A stretch of 40,321 bases of DNA from Pseudomonadota bacterium (GTDB lineage: Bacteria; Pseudomonadota; Gammaproteobacteria; Steroidobacterales; Steroidobacteraceae), in assembly GCA_021779535.1 (NCBI GenBank), contig JAJYAM010000017.1:1-40321 (forward strand), given 5' to 3'. The position numbers and the translations under genes are program-made. Shown piece after piece: positions 1 through 9,478 of the stretch; the stretch's first letter is position 1; each line of letters starts with the position of its first letter. The notes beneath the pieces were generated by a model that saw only the letters and a list, made by a program, of their open reading frames with translations, was not told where the DNA came from and made no database searches.

Positions 1-1609
<1,609 letters not shown>

Positions 1610-1722
1610 CGCCGCGCGCTCGCGCCGGTCCGCGTCATCGTCCCTCGCTTCGGTTCGCTTCGCCGCCCATTTGTTATTGTAGAGGCTCCGGGGCTCCCGA
1701 CGAGCGGCACGACGCCCACGCG

Positions 1723-2967
1723 ATGGCAACGACAGCACCCCATTCCGAACCCCCGGCGGCCCCGGCGCGTGACCCGCGGACGCCGCGGCGTCGCTGGTCG
1801 CTGCGCGCGATCCGGCGACCGGCGCGCCTGCTCGCGTTCGACCGCGGGTTCGAGCGCGCGGCACCCGCGCTCGCCGCGCTGCTGGCGGCGCTGTGTGGCG
1901 CCCTCGAGATCCGCCCCTACGCGGCACGGGTGCTCGCCGCGCTCGCGGCCGCCGGGCATCACCGCACGGACTTGATCGACCTGGCGGCCTTTCCGCACGT
2001 GGTCCTCGGTACCGCGCTCGCGCTGATGTCGTTCGGCCTGCTGCTGCGCGCGCGCATCGCGTGGGTGATCGCGCTGCTGCTCGGCGCGCTCATCGCCGCG
2101 TTGTCCTGGCGGCACGCGCAGGCGCCGACGCTGGCGTTCGGGACCGCCGCCCTGCTCATCGCCGTGCTGCTCGCCGCGACGCGGCGCTTCGATCGCAGCA
2201 ACCTCGCCGCGAGCTCGCTGTTCGCGCTGCTGAGCGTCGGCACGCTGCTGCTGTACGGGGTGCTCGGCTCGCTGTGGTTCGGCGCGGGCTACGCGCCGGC
2301 GATACGCGACCTGCCGACGGCGTTCTACTATACGATCGAGACGATGTCGACGGTCGGTTACGGCGACATCGTGCCGCGCACGACCGAGGCGCGGATGTTC
2401 ACGGTGTCGATGATCGTGCTCGGCATCACGGTATTCGCGACGACGTTGTCGGTCGTGATCGGACCGCTGGTCGGCGGCAGCATCAAGCGCGCGCTCGAGG
2501 GTCGCATGCAGAGCAAGCAACGCACCGGACATTTCGTGATCATCGGCACCTCCGCGCTCGCATATGCGCTCTGGAAGCAGCTGCAGGCGCGCGGTGCGGC
2601 GGTGACCGTGATCGCGCCACCCGACCGGCCGTCGCCGTACCCGGCCGAGGCGGACGTGATCACCGGCGACCCGACGCGCAACGAGGTGCTCGAGGAGGCC
2701 GGCGTTCCGCACGCCCAGGCGGTGCTCACGCTGCGCGACGACGACGCGGAAAACGCGTTCGTGGTGCTCGCGGTCAAGGAGATCGCGCCGCAGGTGAAGA
2801 CGATCGCCGGCGTGAACGACGCGCGGCACCTCGCCAAGATCCGGCGGGTGCAGCCGGACATGCTGTTCGCGCCGCAGGTGCTCGGCAGCGACCTGCTGGT
2901 GCGGACCTTGTTCAACGAACCGATCGACAAGGACACGGTCGATCAGCTCCTGTTCGCCCGCAATTGA
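1723..2967 (+). CDS. Voltage-gated-like potassium channel with RCK/TrkA-N domain (Kch type)
   Basis: A 414-residue inner-membrane ion channel. After a proline-rich cytoplasmic N-terminus come several hydrophobic helices (about residues 45-190). The pore loop follows, with the K+ selectivity filter TVGYGD at about 210-215 and an inner helix after it. The C-terminal half is a Rossmann-like RCK (TrkA-N) domain beginning [15 protein letters not shown]. Its glycine motif is looser than a canonical GxGxxG, so nucleotide binding is uncertain. Layout and length match the Kch/VKG group of bacterial channels. It lies between the divergent hydantoinase gene (113 bases upstream) and the convergent LysR gene, so it is probably transcribed alone. 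The ATG at 1723 has no strong Shine-Dalgarno; start confidence is moderate. Confidence 0.9.
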   Translation: MATTAPHSEPPAAPARDPRTPRRRWSLRAIRRPARLLAFDRGFERAAPALAALLAALCGALEIRPYAARVLAALAAAGHHRTDLIDLAAFPHVVLGTALALMSFGLLLRARIAWVIALLLGALIAALSWRHAQAPTLAFGTAALLIAVLLAATRRFDRSNLAASSLFALLSVGTLLLYGVLGSLWFGAGYAPAIRDLPTAFYYTIETMSTVGYGDIVPRTTEARMFTVSMIVLGITVFATTLSVVIGPLVGGSIKRALEGRMQSKQRTGHFVIIGTSALAYALWKQLQARGAAVTVIAPPDRPSPYPAEADVITGDPTRNEVLEEAGVPHAQAVLTLRDDDAENAFVVLAVKEIAPQVKTIAGVNDARHLAKIRRVQPDMLFAPQVLGSDLLVRTLFNEPIDKDTVDQLLFARN

Positions 2968-2974
2968 CGATTCC

Positions 2975-3006
2975 GCGGCGCGCGACGGTGACCGACCGTG
3001 CGCCGC
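2975..3006. terminator. GC-rich hairpin between convergent genes
   Basis: Arms GCGGCGC (2975-2981) and GCGCCGC (3000-3006) enclose a second stem ACGGT/ACCGT (2985-2989, 2995-2999), with a 3-base bulge on one side. It fills the 47-base gap between the ends of the channel gene and the LysR gene. There is no T-tract on either strand, so it would be at best a weak intrinsic terminator, or a stem that protects 3' ends. Confidence 0.4.
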
Positions 3007-3014
3007 GCGGACCC

Positions 3015-3935
3015 TCACGGGGCCCGGGGTGGCTCGGCGCGCGCGGTCGTCGAGCGCAGGATCTCGGCGAGGCGCCGCGCACCGGGCCCCGCGTAATCCG
3101 GATCCGGCAGGATCAGGTACAGCTCCACCCGCCGTTCGCCCCCCTCGCGCAGCGGCAGCGGCCGCAACGCGCCGCTCTCGAGCTCGTCGCGGATCATCTC
3201 GTCGGGGTACCAGGCAAAGCCGAGCCCGAGCTGCACGGCTCTGATGGCGGTCGCCTTGTGGCTCACCGTCCAGCGCCGCTCGGCGCCGAGCCATCCGGAC
3301 TCCCGGTGCCGGCGCAGGCCCGAGTCGCGGATCACCATCTGGCGATGCACGCGCAGGTCCTGATGGGTGATCGGCCGGCCGAGCGCGTGCAACGGATGAT
3401 CGGGCGCCGCAACGGCGACGAAACGCAGCGAAATCAACGGGTCGCCAACGAAGCCGGGCGGGATGATCGACCCGATCGCGAGATCGACCTGGCGCTGCGT
3501 CAATGCGTCCTCGGTACCGCCGAGCACCGTCTCGTACAGTTCGATCCGCATCGCCGGCCGCTCGGCCGCGAACACGCGCAAGGCCTCGAGCAACAGCCAG
3601 GTCGGGAACACGACGTCGACCGCGAGCCGCAGCTCGGGCTCCCAGCCGGCGGCGAGCGTCCCCGCGGCCGCCTCGAGCGCGAGGGCCTCCTCGGTGAGCG
3701 CTCGCGCGCGCCGATAGAGCAACTGACCGGTCGGTGTCAGCACCGCCTTGCGGCCCTGGATCTCGAACGCCTCGATGCCGAGCACCGTCTCGAGTTTCTG
3801 GACCGCATAGGTGACCGCGGACTGGCTCTTGTGCAGCCGGGTGGCCGCGGCCGCATAGCCGCCCGCTTCGACCACGGCGATCAAGGCTCGCCATTGTTCG
3901 AGCGTGATCCGCGCGACGTTCCCGGAATTCTTCAT
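3015..3935 (-). CDS. LysR-family transcriptional regulator
   Basis: 306 residues, the usual LysR length. The N-terminal winged helix-turn-helix (residues about 8-65) reads ITLEQWRALIAVVEAGG then AAAATRLHKSQSAVTYAVQK, typical for the family. The rest is a periplasmic-binding-protein-like effector domain (about 90-295). It is divergent from doxX-pirin across an AT-rich 130-base gap that contains two inverted repeats, the classic position for a LysR regulator controlling its divergent neighbour and itself. The effector is unknown. The ATG at 3935 overlaps one of those repeats and has only a weak ribosome-binding site, so a slightly different start is possible. No helix-turn-helix residue looks missing. 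Confidence 0.92.
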   Translation of the reverse strand: MKNSGNVARITLEQWRALIAVVEAGGYAAAATRLHKSQSAVTYAVQKLETVLGIEAFEIQGRKAVLTPTGQLLYRRARALTEEALALEAAAGTLAAGWEPELRLAVDVVFPTWLLLEALRVFAAERPAMRIELYETVLGGTEDALTQRQVDLAIGSIIPPGFVGDPLISLRFVAVAAPDHPLHALGRPITHQDLRVHRQMVIRDSGLRRHRESGWLGAERRWTVSHKATAIRAVQLGLGFAWYPDEMIRDELESGALRPLPLREGGERRVELYLILPDPDYAGPGARRLAEILRSTTARAEPPRAP

Positions 3936-4000
3936 CTATCTAATATTTTGATAGATCATTGGTAAAAAATCGACTTTTATAACTATTTAATCAATAGTTA
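3934..4000. promoter_or_regulatory. AT-rich divergent control region with two inverted repeats (candidate LysR boxes)
   Basis: Two perfect inverted repeats lie in the only AT-rich stretch of this area. The first is ATCTATC (3934-3940) / GATAGAT (3950-3956), spacer 9. The second is TAACTATT (3980-3987) / AATAGTTA (3993-4000), spacer 5, which contains a T-N11-A core as in LysR boxes. The first repeat touches the LysR start codon, which would fit autoregulation. Assignment to the LysR protein is inference from position and symmetry. Confidence 0.55.
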
Positions 4001-4065
4001 AATGATCGGGCCGTCACGATCGACGGCGGCTTCCAGAGGGCCCCGGGCGGGCCAGGAGTAGCGCG

Positions 4066-4452
4066 ATGAATTCATGGCAAAAATCGGCGGACCTCGCGGG
4101 CCGCGTGCTGTTGGTGATCCTGTTTCTGCTCGCCGGCATCTCGAAGATCGGCGGGTATGCGGGCACTCAAGCCTATATGCAATCGGCCGGAGTCCCGGGC
4201 GCGCTGTTGCCGCTCGTGATCCTCACCGAGATCGGCGGCAGCGTGTTGGTCGTGCTCGGGTTGTGGACGCGGCTGGCGGCGTTCCTGCTCGCCGGGTTCA
4301 GTCTGCTCGCCGGCGTGATCTTCCATCACGGGGTCGGCAATGAGATCCAGCAGTTGATGCTGCTGAAGGACATCTCGATCGCCGGTGGATTCCTCGTGCT
4401 GGTCGCGCACGGCGCCGGACCGTGGAGCGTCGATGCGCGCCGCGGTCGCTGA
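4066..4452 (+). CDS. DoxX-family membrane protein
   Basis: 128 residues with four predicted transmembrane helices (about 10-28, 45-65, 68-88 and 98-116), the architecture of the small DoxX/SURF4-like family. The early block LLVILFLLAGISKIGGYAG is characteristic. A good Shine-Dalgarno, AGGAG, stands at about 4053. Its 3' end overlaps the pirin gene by 20 bases, so the two are one transcription unit, apparently under the divergent LysR regulator. DoxX-pirin pairs beside a LysR gene recur in proteobacteria and have been linked to redox or electrophile stress; the biochemical role is not settled. This is not the DoxD/DoxA thiosulfate:quinone oxidoreductase despite the name and the sulfur genes nearby. 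Confidence 0.85.
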   Translation: MNSWQKSADLAGRVLLVILFLLAGISKIGGYAGTQAYMQSAGVPGALLPLVILTEIGGSVLVVLGLWTRLAAFLLAGFSLLAGVIFHHGVGNEIQQLMLLKDISIAGGFLVLVAHGAGPWSVDARRGR

Positions 4453-5320
4453 GCGCGGCGTCGCACGGATCATCCCGTCGGTCGCCGCGTCCGACGGGGC
4501 CGGCGTGAAGCTGCGCCGCAGCCTCGGCAGCGCCCCGACGCTGCGCGTCGATCCGTTCTTGATGCTCGACGAGTTCGGCACCGACAATCCGGACGATTAC
4601 ATCGCTGGATTTCCGCCGCACCCGCACCGCGGCTTCGAGACCGTGACCTACATGATCGACGGCCACATGCAGCACCGCGACCACCTCGGCAACGTCGGCG
4701 ATCTCGGGCCCGGCGGCGTGCAATGGATGTGCGCCGGGCGCGGCGTGATCCATTCCGAGATGCCGCGCCAGTCCGAAGGCCGGATGCGCGGCTTCCAGCT
4801 GTGGATCAACCTGCCGGCGGCGGAGAAGATGAAGCCGGCGAGCTACCGTGACATCCCGTCGTCGGACATCCCGACCGCGGCACTCCCGGACGGCGGGCGC
4901 GTGAAGGTGATCGCCGGCGCGATCGTGGTCGCCGGACGGCGCGTCGCCGGGCCGATCAATGCTCCCGGCGCGCCGCTCTCGACCGATCCGCTGTATCTCG
5001 ACGTCGAACTGCCGCCCGGCGGCGAGTTCGTCCAGCCCCTGCCGCCGGGTCATGCCGCATTCCTCTATCCGTACGAGGGCGACGCCGTGGTGCAGACCGC
5101 GGCGGGCCCCACGGCGGTGCCGCTGCAGGCGGCGGCGGTCCTCGACACCGACGGCGAGGGGGTGCGCTGGATCGCGGGTCAGCGCGGCGTGCGGGCGCTG
5201 CTGCTCGCCGCGAAGCCGCTCGGCGAGCCGGTCGTGCAGTACGGTCCGTTCGTGATGAACACCCGCGAGGAAATCGAGCGCGCGATCGCCGATTATCAGG
5301 CCGGCCGGCTCACCGCCTGA
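4433..5320 (+). CDS. Pirin-family cupin protein
   Basis: 295 residues from the ATG at 4433, which has GGAG six bases upstream and overlaps doxX by 20 bases. An in-frame start further upstream would read through doxX and is unlikely. The N-terminal cupin domain carries the pirin metal-site motif PHPHRGFETVTY (about residues 61-72) and a later GVIHSEMP, supplying the His/His/His/Glu ligands of the family. The C-terminal domain (about 180-280) is the usual pirin C-cupin. Family members include quercetinase-like dioxygenases and redox-responsive regulators; which applies here cannot be read from the sequence. It is probably co-expressed with doxX under LysR control. Confidence 0.9.
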   Translation: MRAAVAERGVARIIPSVAASDGAGVKLRRSLGSAPTLRVDPFLMLDEFGTDNPDDYIAGFPPHPHRGFETVTYMIDGHMQHRDHLGNVGDLGPGGVQWMCAGRGVIHSEMPRQSEGRMRGFQLWINLPAAEKMKPASYRDIPSSDIPTAALPDGGRVKVIAGAIVVAGRRVAGPINAPGAPLSTDPLYLDVELPPGGEFVQPLPPGHAAFLYPYEGDAVVQTAAGPTAVPLQAAAVLDTDGEGVRWIAGQRGVRALLLAAKPLGEPVVQYGPFVMNTREEIERAIADYQAGRLTA

Positions 5321-5344
5321 CCCTGCGAGGCTCCGCAGCCGGCT

Positions 5345-5410
5345 ACGGGGGATCCCGTATGGGATCCCCCGTTCGCCCGGGGGAACATGAGCCGGCGACG
5401 GGATCCCCCG
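5345..5410. promoter_or_regulatory. Cluster of mutually exclusive GC-rich hairpins before the hydrogenase operon
   Basis: A perfect 12-base inverted repeat, ACGGGGGATCCC (5345-5356) / GGGATCCCCCGT (5361-5372), has only a GTAT loop. Its right arm can instead pair with the next bases: TCCCCCG (5365-5371) with CGGGGGA (5378-5384). A third C-run, CCCCCG at 5405-5410, could compete for that G-run. It sits 36-101 bases before hynD and just after the pirin stop. It could end the pirin transcript, attenuate the hydrogenase transcript, or be a protein-binding palindrome. No T-tract follows, so simple intrinsic termination is not clear. Confidence 0.5.
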
Positions 5411-5445
5411 GCATTGCCGGAACCAGCAAGGAAGGGAAACCGGCT

Positions 5446-5991
5446 ATGGCTGTCGGCATCGCGACGACTCGGGTATTGGTACTGGGTCTAGGGAATGTGT
5501 TGCTGACCGACGACGGGGTTGGCATCCACGTGATCCGCACGCTCGAGCGGACACTGACCGGGCGGTCGCGGCCACCGGCCGTGAGGCTGTGCGACGGCGG
5601 CACCCTCGGTCTCAATCTACTCTTCGAACTCGACTCGGCCGACGCGCTGATCGCGGTCGACGCGATGGATCTCGGCGCCCCACCGGGCACGGTTCGCTCG
5701 TTCGACCACGCGGGGCTCGACGCGAGGCTCGCCGGCAAGCGCGGCAGCGTTCATGAGCTCGCGCTCGCCGACCTGCTCGCCGCGGCCGAGTTGACCGGCC
5801 GACGGCCGTCGCGGCGGGCCCTCGTCGCGATCCAGCCCGCATCGACGGACTGGGGCCTCGAGCCGACGGCACCGGTCGCCGCCGCGATCCCCGCGGCGTG
5901 CCGGATCATCCAGGACTTGCTCGAGGATTGGGGCGATTCCCACAACGGTCCGCGGGATGCGGACTGCGGCGCGCTGCGCGCGGAGGCCTGA
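5446..5991 (+). CDS. hynD: [NiFe]-hydrogenase maturation endopeptidase
   Basis: 181 residues from the ATG at 5446, with AAGGGA about 9 bases before it. The opening VLVLGLGNVLLTDDGVG (residues 10-26) is the HyaD/HybD/HycI signature, with an acidic nickel-sensing residue at D23 in place of the usual Glu. A second acidic motif, VDAMDLG, and a later SVHELALADLL with the third metal-binding His are present. The enzyme removes the C-terminal peptide of the hydrogenase large subunit once Ni-Fe is inserted; the presumed substrate is hynL in the same operon. It is unusual as the first gene of the unit and ends four bases before hynS. The longer in-frame start at 5359 would translate through the hairpin region and is rejected. 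Confidence 0.9.
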   Translation: MAVGIATTRVLVLGLGNVLLTDDGVGIHVIRTLERTLTGRSRPPAVRLCDGGTLGLNLLFELDSADALIAVDAMDLGAPPGTVRSFDHAGLDARLAGKRGSVHELALADLLAAAELTGRRPSRRALVAIQPASTDWGLEPTAPVAAAIPAACRIIQDLLEDWGDSHNGPRDADCGALRAEA

Positions 5992-5995
5992 CGAC

Positions 5996-7054
5996 ATGAC
6001 GGACGAAAGAACGATCGGCGAGCTGCTCGCGCAGCGCGGGATCTCGCGCCGCGCGCTGTTGAAGTACGGCGCCTATCTCGGTGCGTTGATGGCCCTGCCG
6101 CCGTGGCAGGCGCGCGCGCTCGCCGAAGGGCTCGCGAACGCGCGGCGCCAGTCGGTGATCTGGTTGAGTTTCCAGGAATGCACCGGGTGCACGGAATCCT
6201 TGACGCGTTCGTTCACGCCGACGATCGAGCACCTGATCTTCGATCTGATCTCGCTCGACTATCACGAGACCCTGCAGGCGGCGTCCGGGTTCGCCGCGGA
6301 GGCGGCCCGGCTCTCGGCGATGCGTGCGAACGCCGGCAAGTACGTCGTGGTCGTCGACGGCTCGGTCCCGATCAAGGACGGCGGCGTCTACGCGACGATC
6401 GCCGGCAAGACCAACCTCGAGATCCTGCGCGAGACCACGGCGCAGGCGCTCGCGGTGATTTCGGTCGGCACCTGCGCCTCGTTCGGCGGGATCCCGCACG
6501 CCGATCCGAACCCGACCGGCGCGGTGCCGGTCTCCGAGATCATCACCGACAAGCCGCTGATCAACATCTCCGGCTGCCCGCCGATCCCCGAGGCGATGGC
6601 CGGCACGATCGCGTACCTGATCACCTTCGGGAAGCTCCCCGACCTCGACGAGCTGAAGCGCCCGAAGTCGTTCTTCGGCGAGACGATCCATGATCGCTGC
6701 TACCGGCGCCCGTTCTACGACAAGGGGCTGTTCGCGAAGAGCTTCGACGACGAGGGTGCACGGCGCGGCTGGTGCCTGTACGAGCTCGGCTGCAAGGGCC
6801 CGGTGACCTACAACGCCTGCCCGACGGTGAAGTGGAACGGCGGCGTGTCGTTCCCGATCCAGTCGGGGCACGGATGCCTCGGTTGCTCGGAACCGAATTT
6901 CTGGGACAAGGGCGGCTTCTACCATCCGTTGTCGACGAGCACCGGGAGCCTCGGCAAGTCGGTCGGCGCCGCCGCCGCGATCGGCATCGGCACCGGCGTC
7001 GCGGCCGCGATGGTCGCACGCCACCGCCGGAACAAGGCGTCACGAGGAGAGTGA
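5996..7054 (+). CDS. hynS: [NiFe]-hydrogenase small subunit, Isp-type (group 1e-like)
   Basis: 352 residues. The N-terminus has a twin-arginine signal (SRRALLKYGAYLGALMAL, about 18-35), sending the folded heterodimer to the periplasm. The mature part begins with ECTGCTES, whose C62 and C65 bind the proximal [4Fe-4S] cluster, and later has further cysteine motifs for the electron chain (GTCASFGG, SGCPPIPE, HDRCYRR, GCLGCSEP). A C-terminal hydrophobic helix (about 322-342) followed by basic residues would anchor it in the membrane. It transfers electrons from the Ni-Fe site in HynL to Isp1/Isp2. It is followed immediately by isp1. The Isp1/Isp2 neighbours, rather than sequence alone, place it in the Isp group. 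Confidence 0.95.
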   Translation: MTDERTIGELLAQRGISRRALLKYGAYLGALMALPPWQARALAEGLANARRQSVIWLSFQECTGCTESLTRSFTPTIEHLIFDLISLDYHETLQAASGFAAEAARLSAMRANAGKYVVVVDGSVPIKDGGVYATIAGKTNLEILRETTAQALAVISVGTCASFGGIPHADPNPTGAVPVSEIITDKPLINISGCPPIPEAMAGTIAYLITFGKLPDLDELKRPKSFFGETIHDRCYRRPFYDKGLFAKSFDDEGARRGWCLYELGCKGPVTYNACPTVKWNGGVSFPIQSGHGCLGCSEPNFWDKGGFYHPLSTSTGSLGKSVGAAAAIGIGTGVAAAMVARHRRNKASRGE

Positions 7055-7055
7055 A

Positions 7056-7715
7056 ATGGACTTGTTGGACTTCGCGAGGGGACCGGCGCTCACCACCGCG
7101 CTCAGCGTGTTCGCGTTCGGCGTCGCGTGGCGGCTCGTGTCGCTGTGGTTGTTGCCGTGGGCGCGCGATCCGTCGGCGCGCCGGGAGGGCGCGCGTCCGG
7201 CCTGGATCGGCGCGGTCCGGGGGTTCGCCCGGCACCTGTGGCCGCGCAAGCCGTTCGCGCGCGCCGCGATGGTCACGACCGTGAACGGCTACGTGATGCA
7301 CTTCGGGCTCGCGATCGTGTTCTTCGGGCTCGCGCAGCACATCCTGTTCCTGCGCGGGCTGTTCGGGCTCGCGTGGCCGAACCTGCCGAGCGGGCTGATC
7401 TCGGGAGTCGCGGTCGTCACGCTCGGCTCGCTCGCGCTCGCGCTCGCGCGCCGCCTGACCGACCCGGTGCTGCGGCTGATCTCGACGTTCAACGACTATT
7501 TCAGCTGGCTCGTGACGTTCCTGCCGATCGCGACCGGGCTCCTCGCGGTGAGCCACCTCGGCGCGCCGTACCCGACGCTGCTCGCGGTGCACCTGCTGAG
7601 CGTGTCGCTGCTGCTGATCTGGTTCCCGTTCGGGAAGTTGATGCACTCGTTCCTCATCTTCGTGACCCGTGGCGAGACCGGCATCACGTATAACCGCAGG
7701 GGGGTCGTGCTGTGA
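7056..7715 (+). CDS. isp1: Isp1-type membrane cytochrome b (NarI/HdrE-like)
   Basis: 219 residues with about five transmembrane helices and histidines placed for haem ligation (YVMHFGLAIVFFGLAQH, AVSHLG, AVHLLS, GKLMHSF). This is the pattern of the NarI/DsrM-like cytochrome b subunits found with Isp-type hydrogenases. It should take electrons from HynS across or into the membrane and pass them to quinone or to Isp2. It lies between hynS and hynL with a one-base gap to hynS and a 4-base overlap with hynL. The ATG at 7056 has GAGGAGAG just upstream inside the hynS end, a good Shine-Dalgarno. Confidence 0.88.
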   Translation: MDLLDFARGPALTTALSVFAFGVAWRLVSLWLLPWARDPSARREGARPAWIGAVRGFARHLWPRKPFARAAMVTTVNGYVMHFGLAIVFFGLAQHILFLRGLFGLAWPNLPSGLISGVAVVTLGSLALALARRLTDPVLRLISTFNDYFSWLVTFLPIATGLLAVSHLGAPYPTLLAVHLLSVSLLLIWFPFGKLMHSFLIFVTRGETGITYNRRGVVL

Positions 7716-9478
7716 ACGACGCAGCGAACGCGAAGATCGTCGTCGATCCGATCACGCGCATCGAAGGACATCTGCGCATCGAGGCCGAGACCGATGCGAA
7801 CGGCGCGATCGTGAACGCCTTGAGCTCCGGCACGATGGTCCGGGGCATCGAGCTGATCCTGCGCGGGCGCGACCCGCGCGACGCCTGGGCGTTCGCCCAG
7901 CGCATCTGCGGCGTTTGCACGCTGGTGCACGGGATCGCGTCGGTCCGCGCGGTCGAGTCGGCGCTGAATTATCCGATCCCGCCGAACGCGCAGCTGATCC
8001 GCAACCTGATGATCGCCGCCCAGTTCGTGCACGACCACGTGATGCACTTCTACCATCTGCACGCGCTCGACTGGGTCGACGTGGTCTCGGCGTTGAAGGC
8101 GGACCCGGCGGCCGCGTCGCGGCTCGCGCAATCGATCTCGCCGTATCCGAAGTCGAGCCCCGGGTACTTCTCGGACACGCAGACGAAGCTGCGAAACTTC
8201 GTCGACTCCGGACAGCTCGGGATCTTCGCGAACGGTTTCTGGGGCAACCCCGGCTACAAGCTGCCGCCCGAGGCGAACCTGATGGCGGTCGCGCACTACC
8301 TGGACGCGCTCGAATGGCAACGCGAGGTCGTGCAGATCCACACGATCCTCGGCGGCAAGAACCCCCATCCGAACTTCCTCGTCGGGGGCGCACCGTCGCC
8401 GATCAGCATCGACACCCCGGGCGCCGGCGGCACCGCGGCGACCGCGCTGGATCTCGCCGGGCTGGAGAGAATCGCGAGCGTGATCGAGCGCATGCGCGCG
8501 TTCGTCGATCAGGTGTACCTGCCGGACACCCTCGCGATCGCGTCGTTCTACAAGGATTGGTTCCAGCGCGGCGAAGGCATCGGCAACTTCCTGACCTACG
8601 GCGACTTCCCCGAAAAGGGGATGAACGACCCGGCGAGCTGGCTGATCCCGTCCGGCGTGATCCTCGGCCGCGATCTGTCCCGGATCCATCCGATCGACCT
8701 CACCGACCCCGCGCAGGTCCAGGAGTTCGTCGCGCATTCCTGGTACGACTATGCCGGAGGGAAACAGGAGGGACTGCACCCTTACCACGGCGAGACGCGG
8801 TTGCATTACTCGGGACCGAAGCCGCCGTACGAGCACCTCGACGCCGCGCAGAGCTACTCGTGGCTGAAGTCGCCGCGGTGGAAGGGCAAGGCGATGGAAG
8901 TCGGACCGCTCGCGCGCGTGCTGATGCTCTATGCACACGGAAATGAGCCGACCAAGGCGCTCGCCGACAGCGCGCTCAAGCAGCTCGACCTGCCGCTGAC
9001 CGCGATGTTCTCGACGATGGGCCGCACCGCGGCCCGCACGCTCGAGAGCAAGATCATCGCCGACCAGATGAGCACGTGGCATGCGCATCTGACCGCGAAC
9101 ATCAAGCGCGGCGATCTCGCGGTGCATAATCCCGCGAAGTGGGATCCGTCGACGTGGCCGGCGCAGGCGCGCGGTGTCGGGTTCACCGAAGCCCCGCGCG
9201 GCGCGCTCGCGCACTGGATCGTGATCCAGGACGGCAAGATCGACAACTATCAGGCGGTCGTGCCCTCGACCTGGAACGCCGGTCCGCGCGATCCGGCCGG
9301 GCAGCCCGGCGCGTACGAAGCGGCCCTGATGGACCGCCACACCGTCTACGATCCGGCGCAGCCGCTCGAGATCCAGCGCACGATCCACAGCTTCGACCCC
9401 TGCATCGCGTGCGCGGTGCACGTCGTCGGCGCCGGCGAGCGGCAGTCGTTCGCAATCCGCAGGAGCGCACGTTCATGA
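7712..9478 (+). CDS. hynL: [NiFe]-hydrogenase large subunit
   Basis: 588 residues. The active-site cysteines are all present: L1 motif RICGVC with C66 and C69, and L2 motif DPCIACAVH with C564 and C567. The protein continues 18 residues past H570, the predicted cut site for the endopeptidase encoded by hynD. The opening VVDPITRIEGHLRIE is canonical. The start is a GTG at 7712 overlapping the isp1 stop, with GGGGG just before it; there is no better ATG nearby. It forms the periplasmic H2-oxidising (or evolving) heterodimer with HynS. In the best-known Isp clusters hynL comes after isp2; here it lies between isp1 and isp2. Confidence 0.96.
   Translation: MNDAANAKIVVDPITRIEGHLRIEAETDANGAIVNALSSGTMVRGIELILRGRDPRDAWAFAQRICGVCTLVHGIASVRAVESALNYPIPPNAQLIRNLMIAAQFVHDHVMHFYHLHALDWVDVVSALKADPAAASRLAQSISPYPKSSPGYFSDTQTKLRNFVDSGQLGIFANGFWGNPGYKLPPEANLMAVAHYLDALEWQREVVQIHTILGGKNPHPNFLVGGAPSPISIDTPGAGGTAATALDLAGLERIASVIERMRAFVDQVYLPDTLAIASFYKDWFQRGEGIGNFLTYGDFPEKGMNDPASWLIPSGVILGRDLSRIHPIDLTDPAQVQEFVAHSWYDYAGGKQEGLHPYHGETRLHYSGPKPPYEHLDAAQSYSWLKSPRWKGKAMEVGPLARVLMLYAHGNEPTKALADSALKQLDLPLTAMFSTMGRTAARTLESKIIADQMSTWHAHLTANIKRGDLAVHNPAKWDPSTWPAQARGVGFTEAPRGALAHWIVIQDGKIDNYQAVVPSTWNAGPRDPAGQPGAYEAALMDRHTVYDPAQPLEIQRTIHSFDPCIACAVHVVGAGERQSFAIRRSARS

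Noticed and set aside
4066-4452. DoxX as a thiosulfate:quinone oxidoreductase subunit
   Set aside because: It is a small four-helix DoxX-family protein paired with pirin and a LysR gene; no DoxA/DoxD partner or fusion is present.
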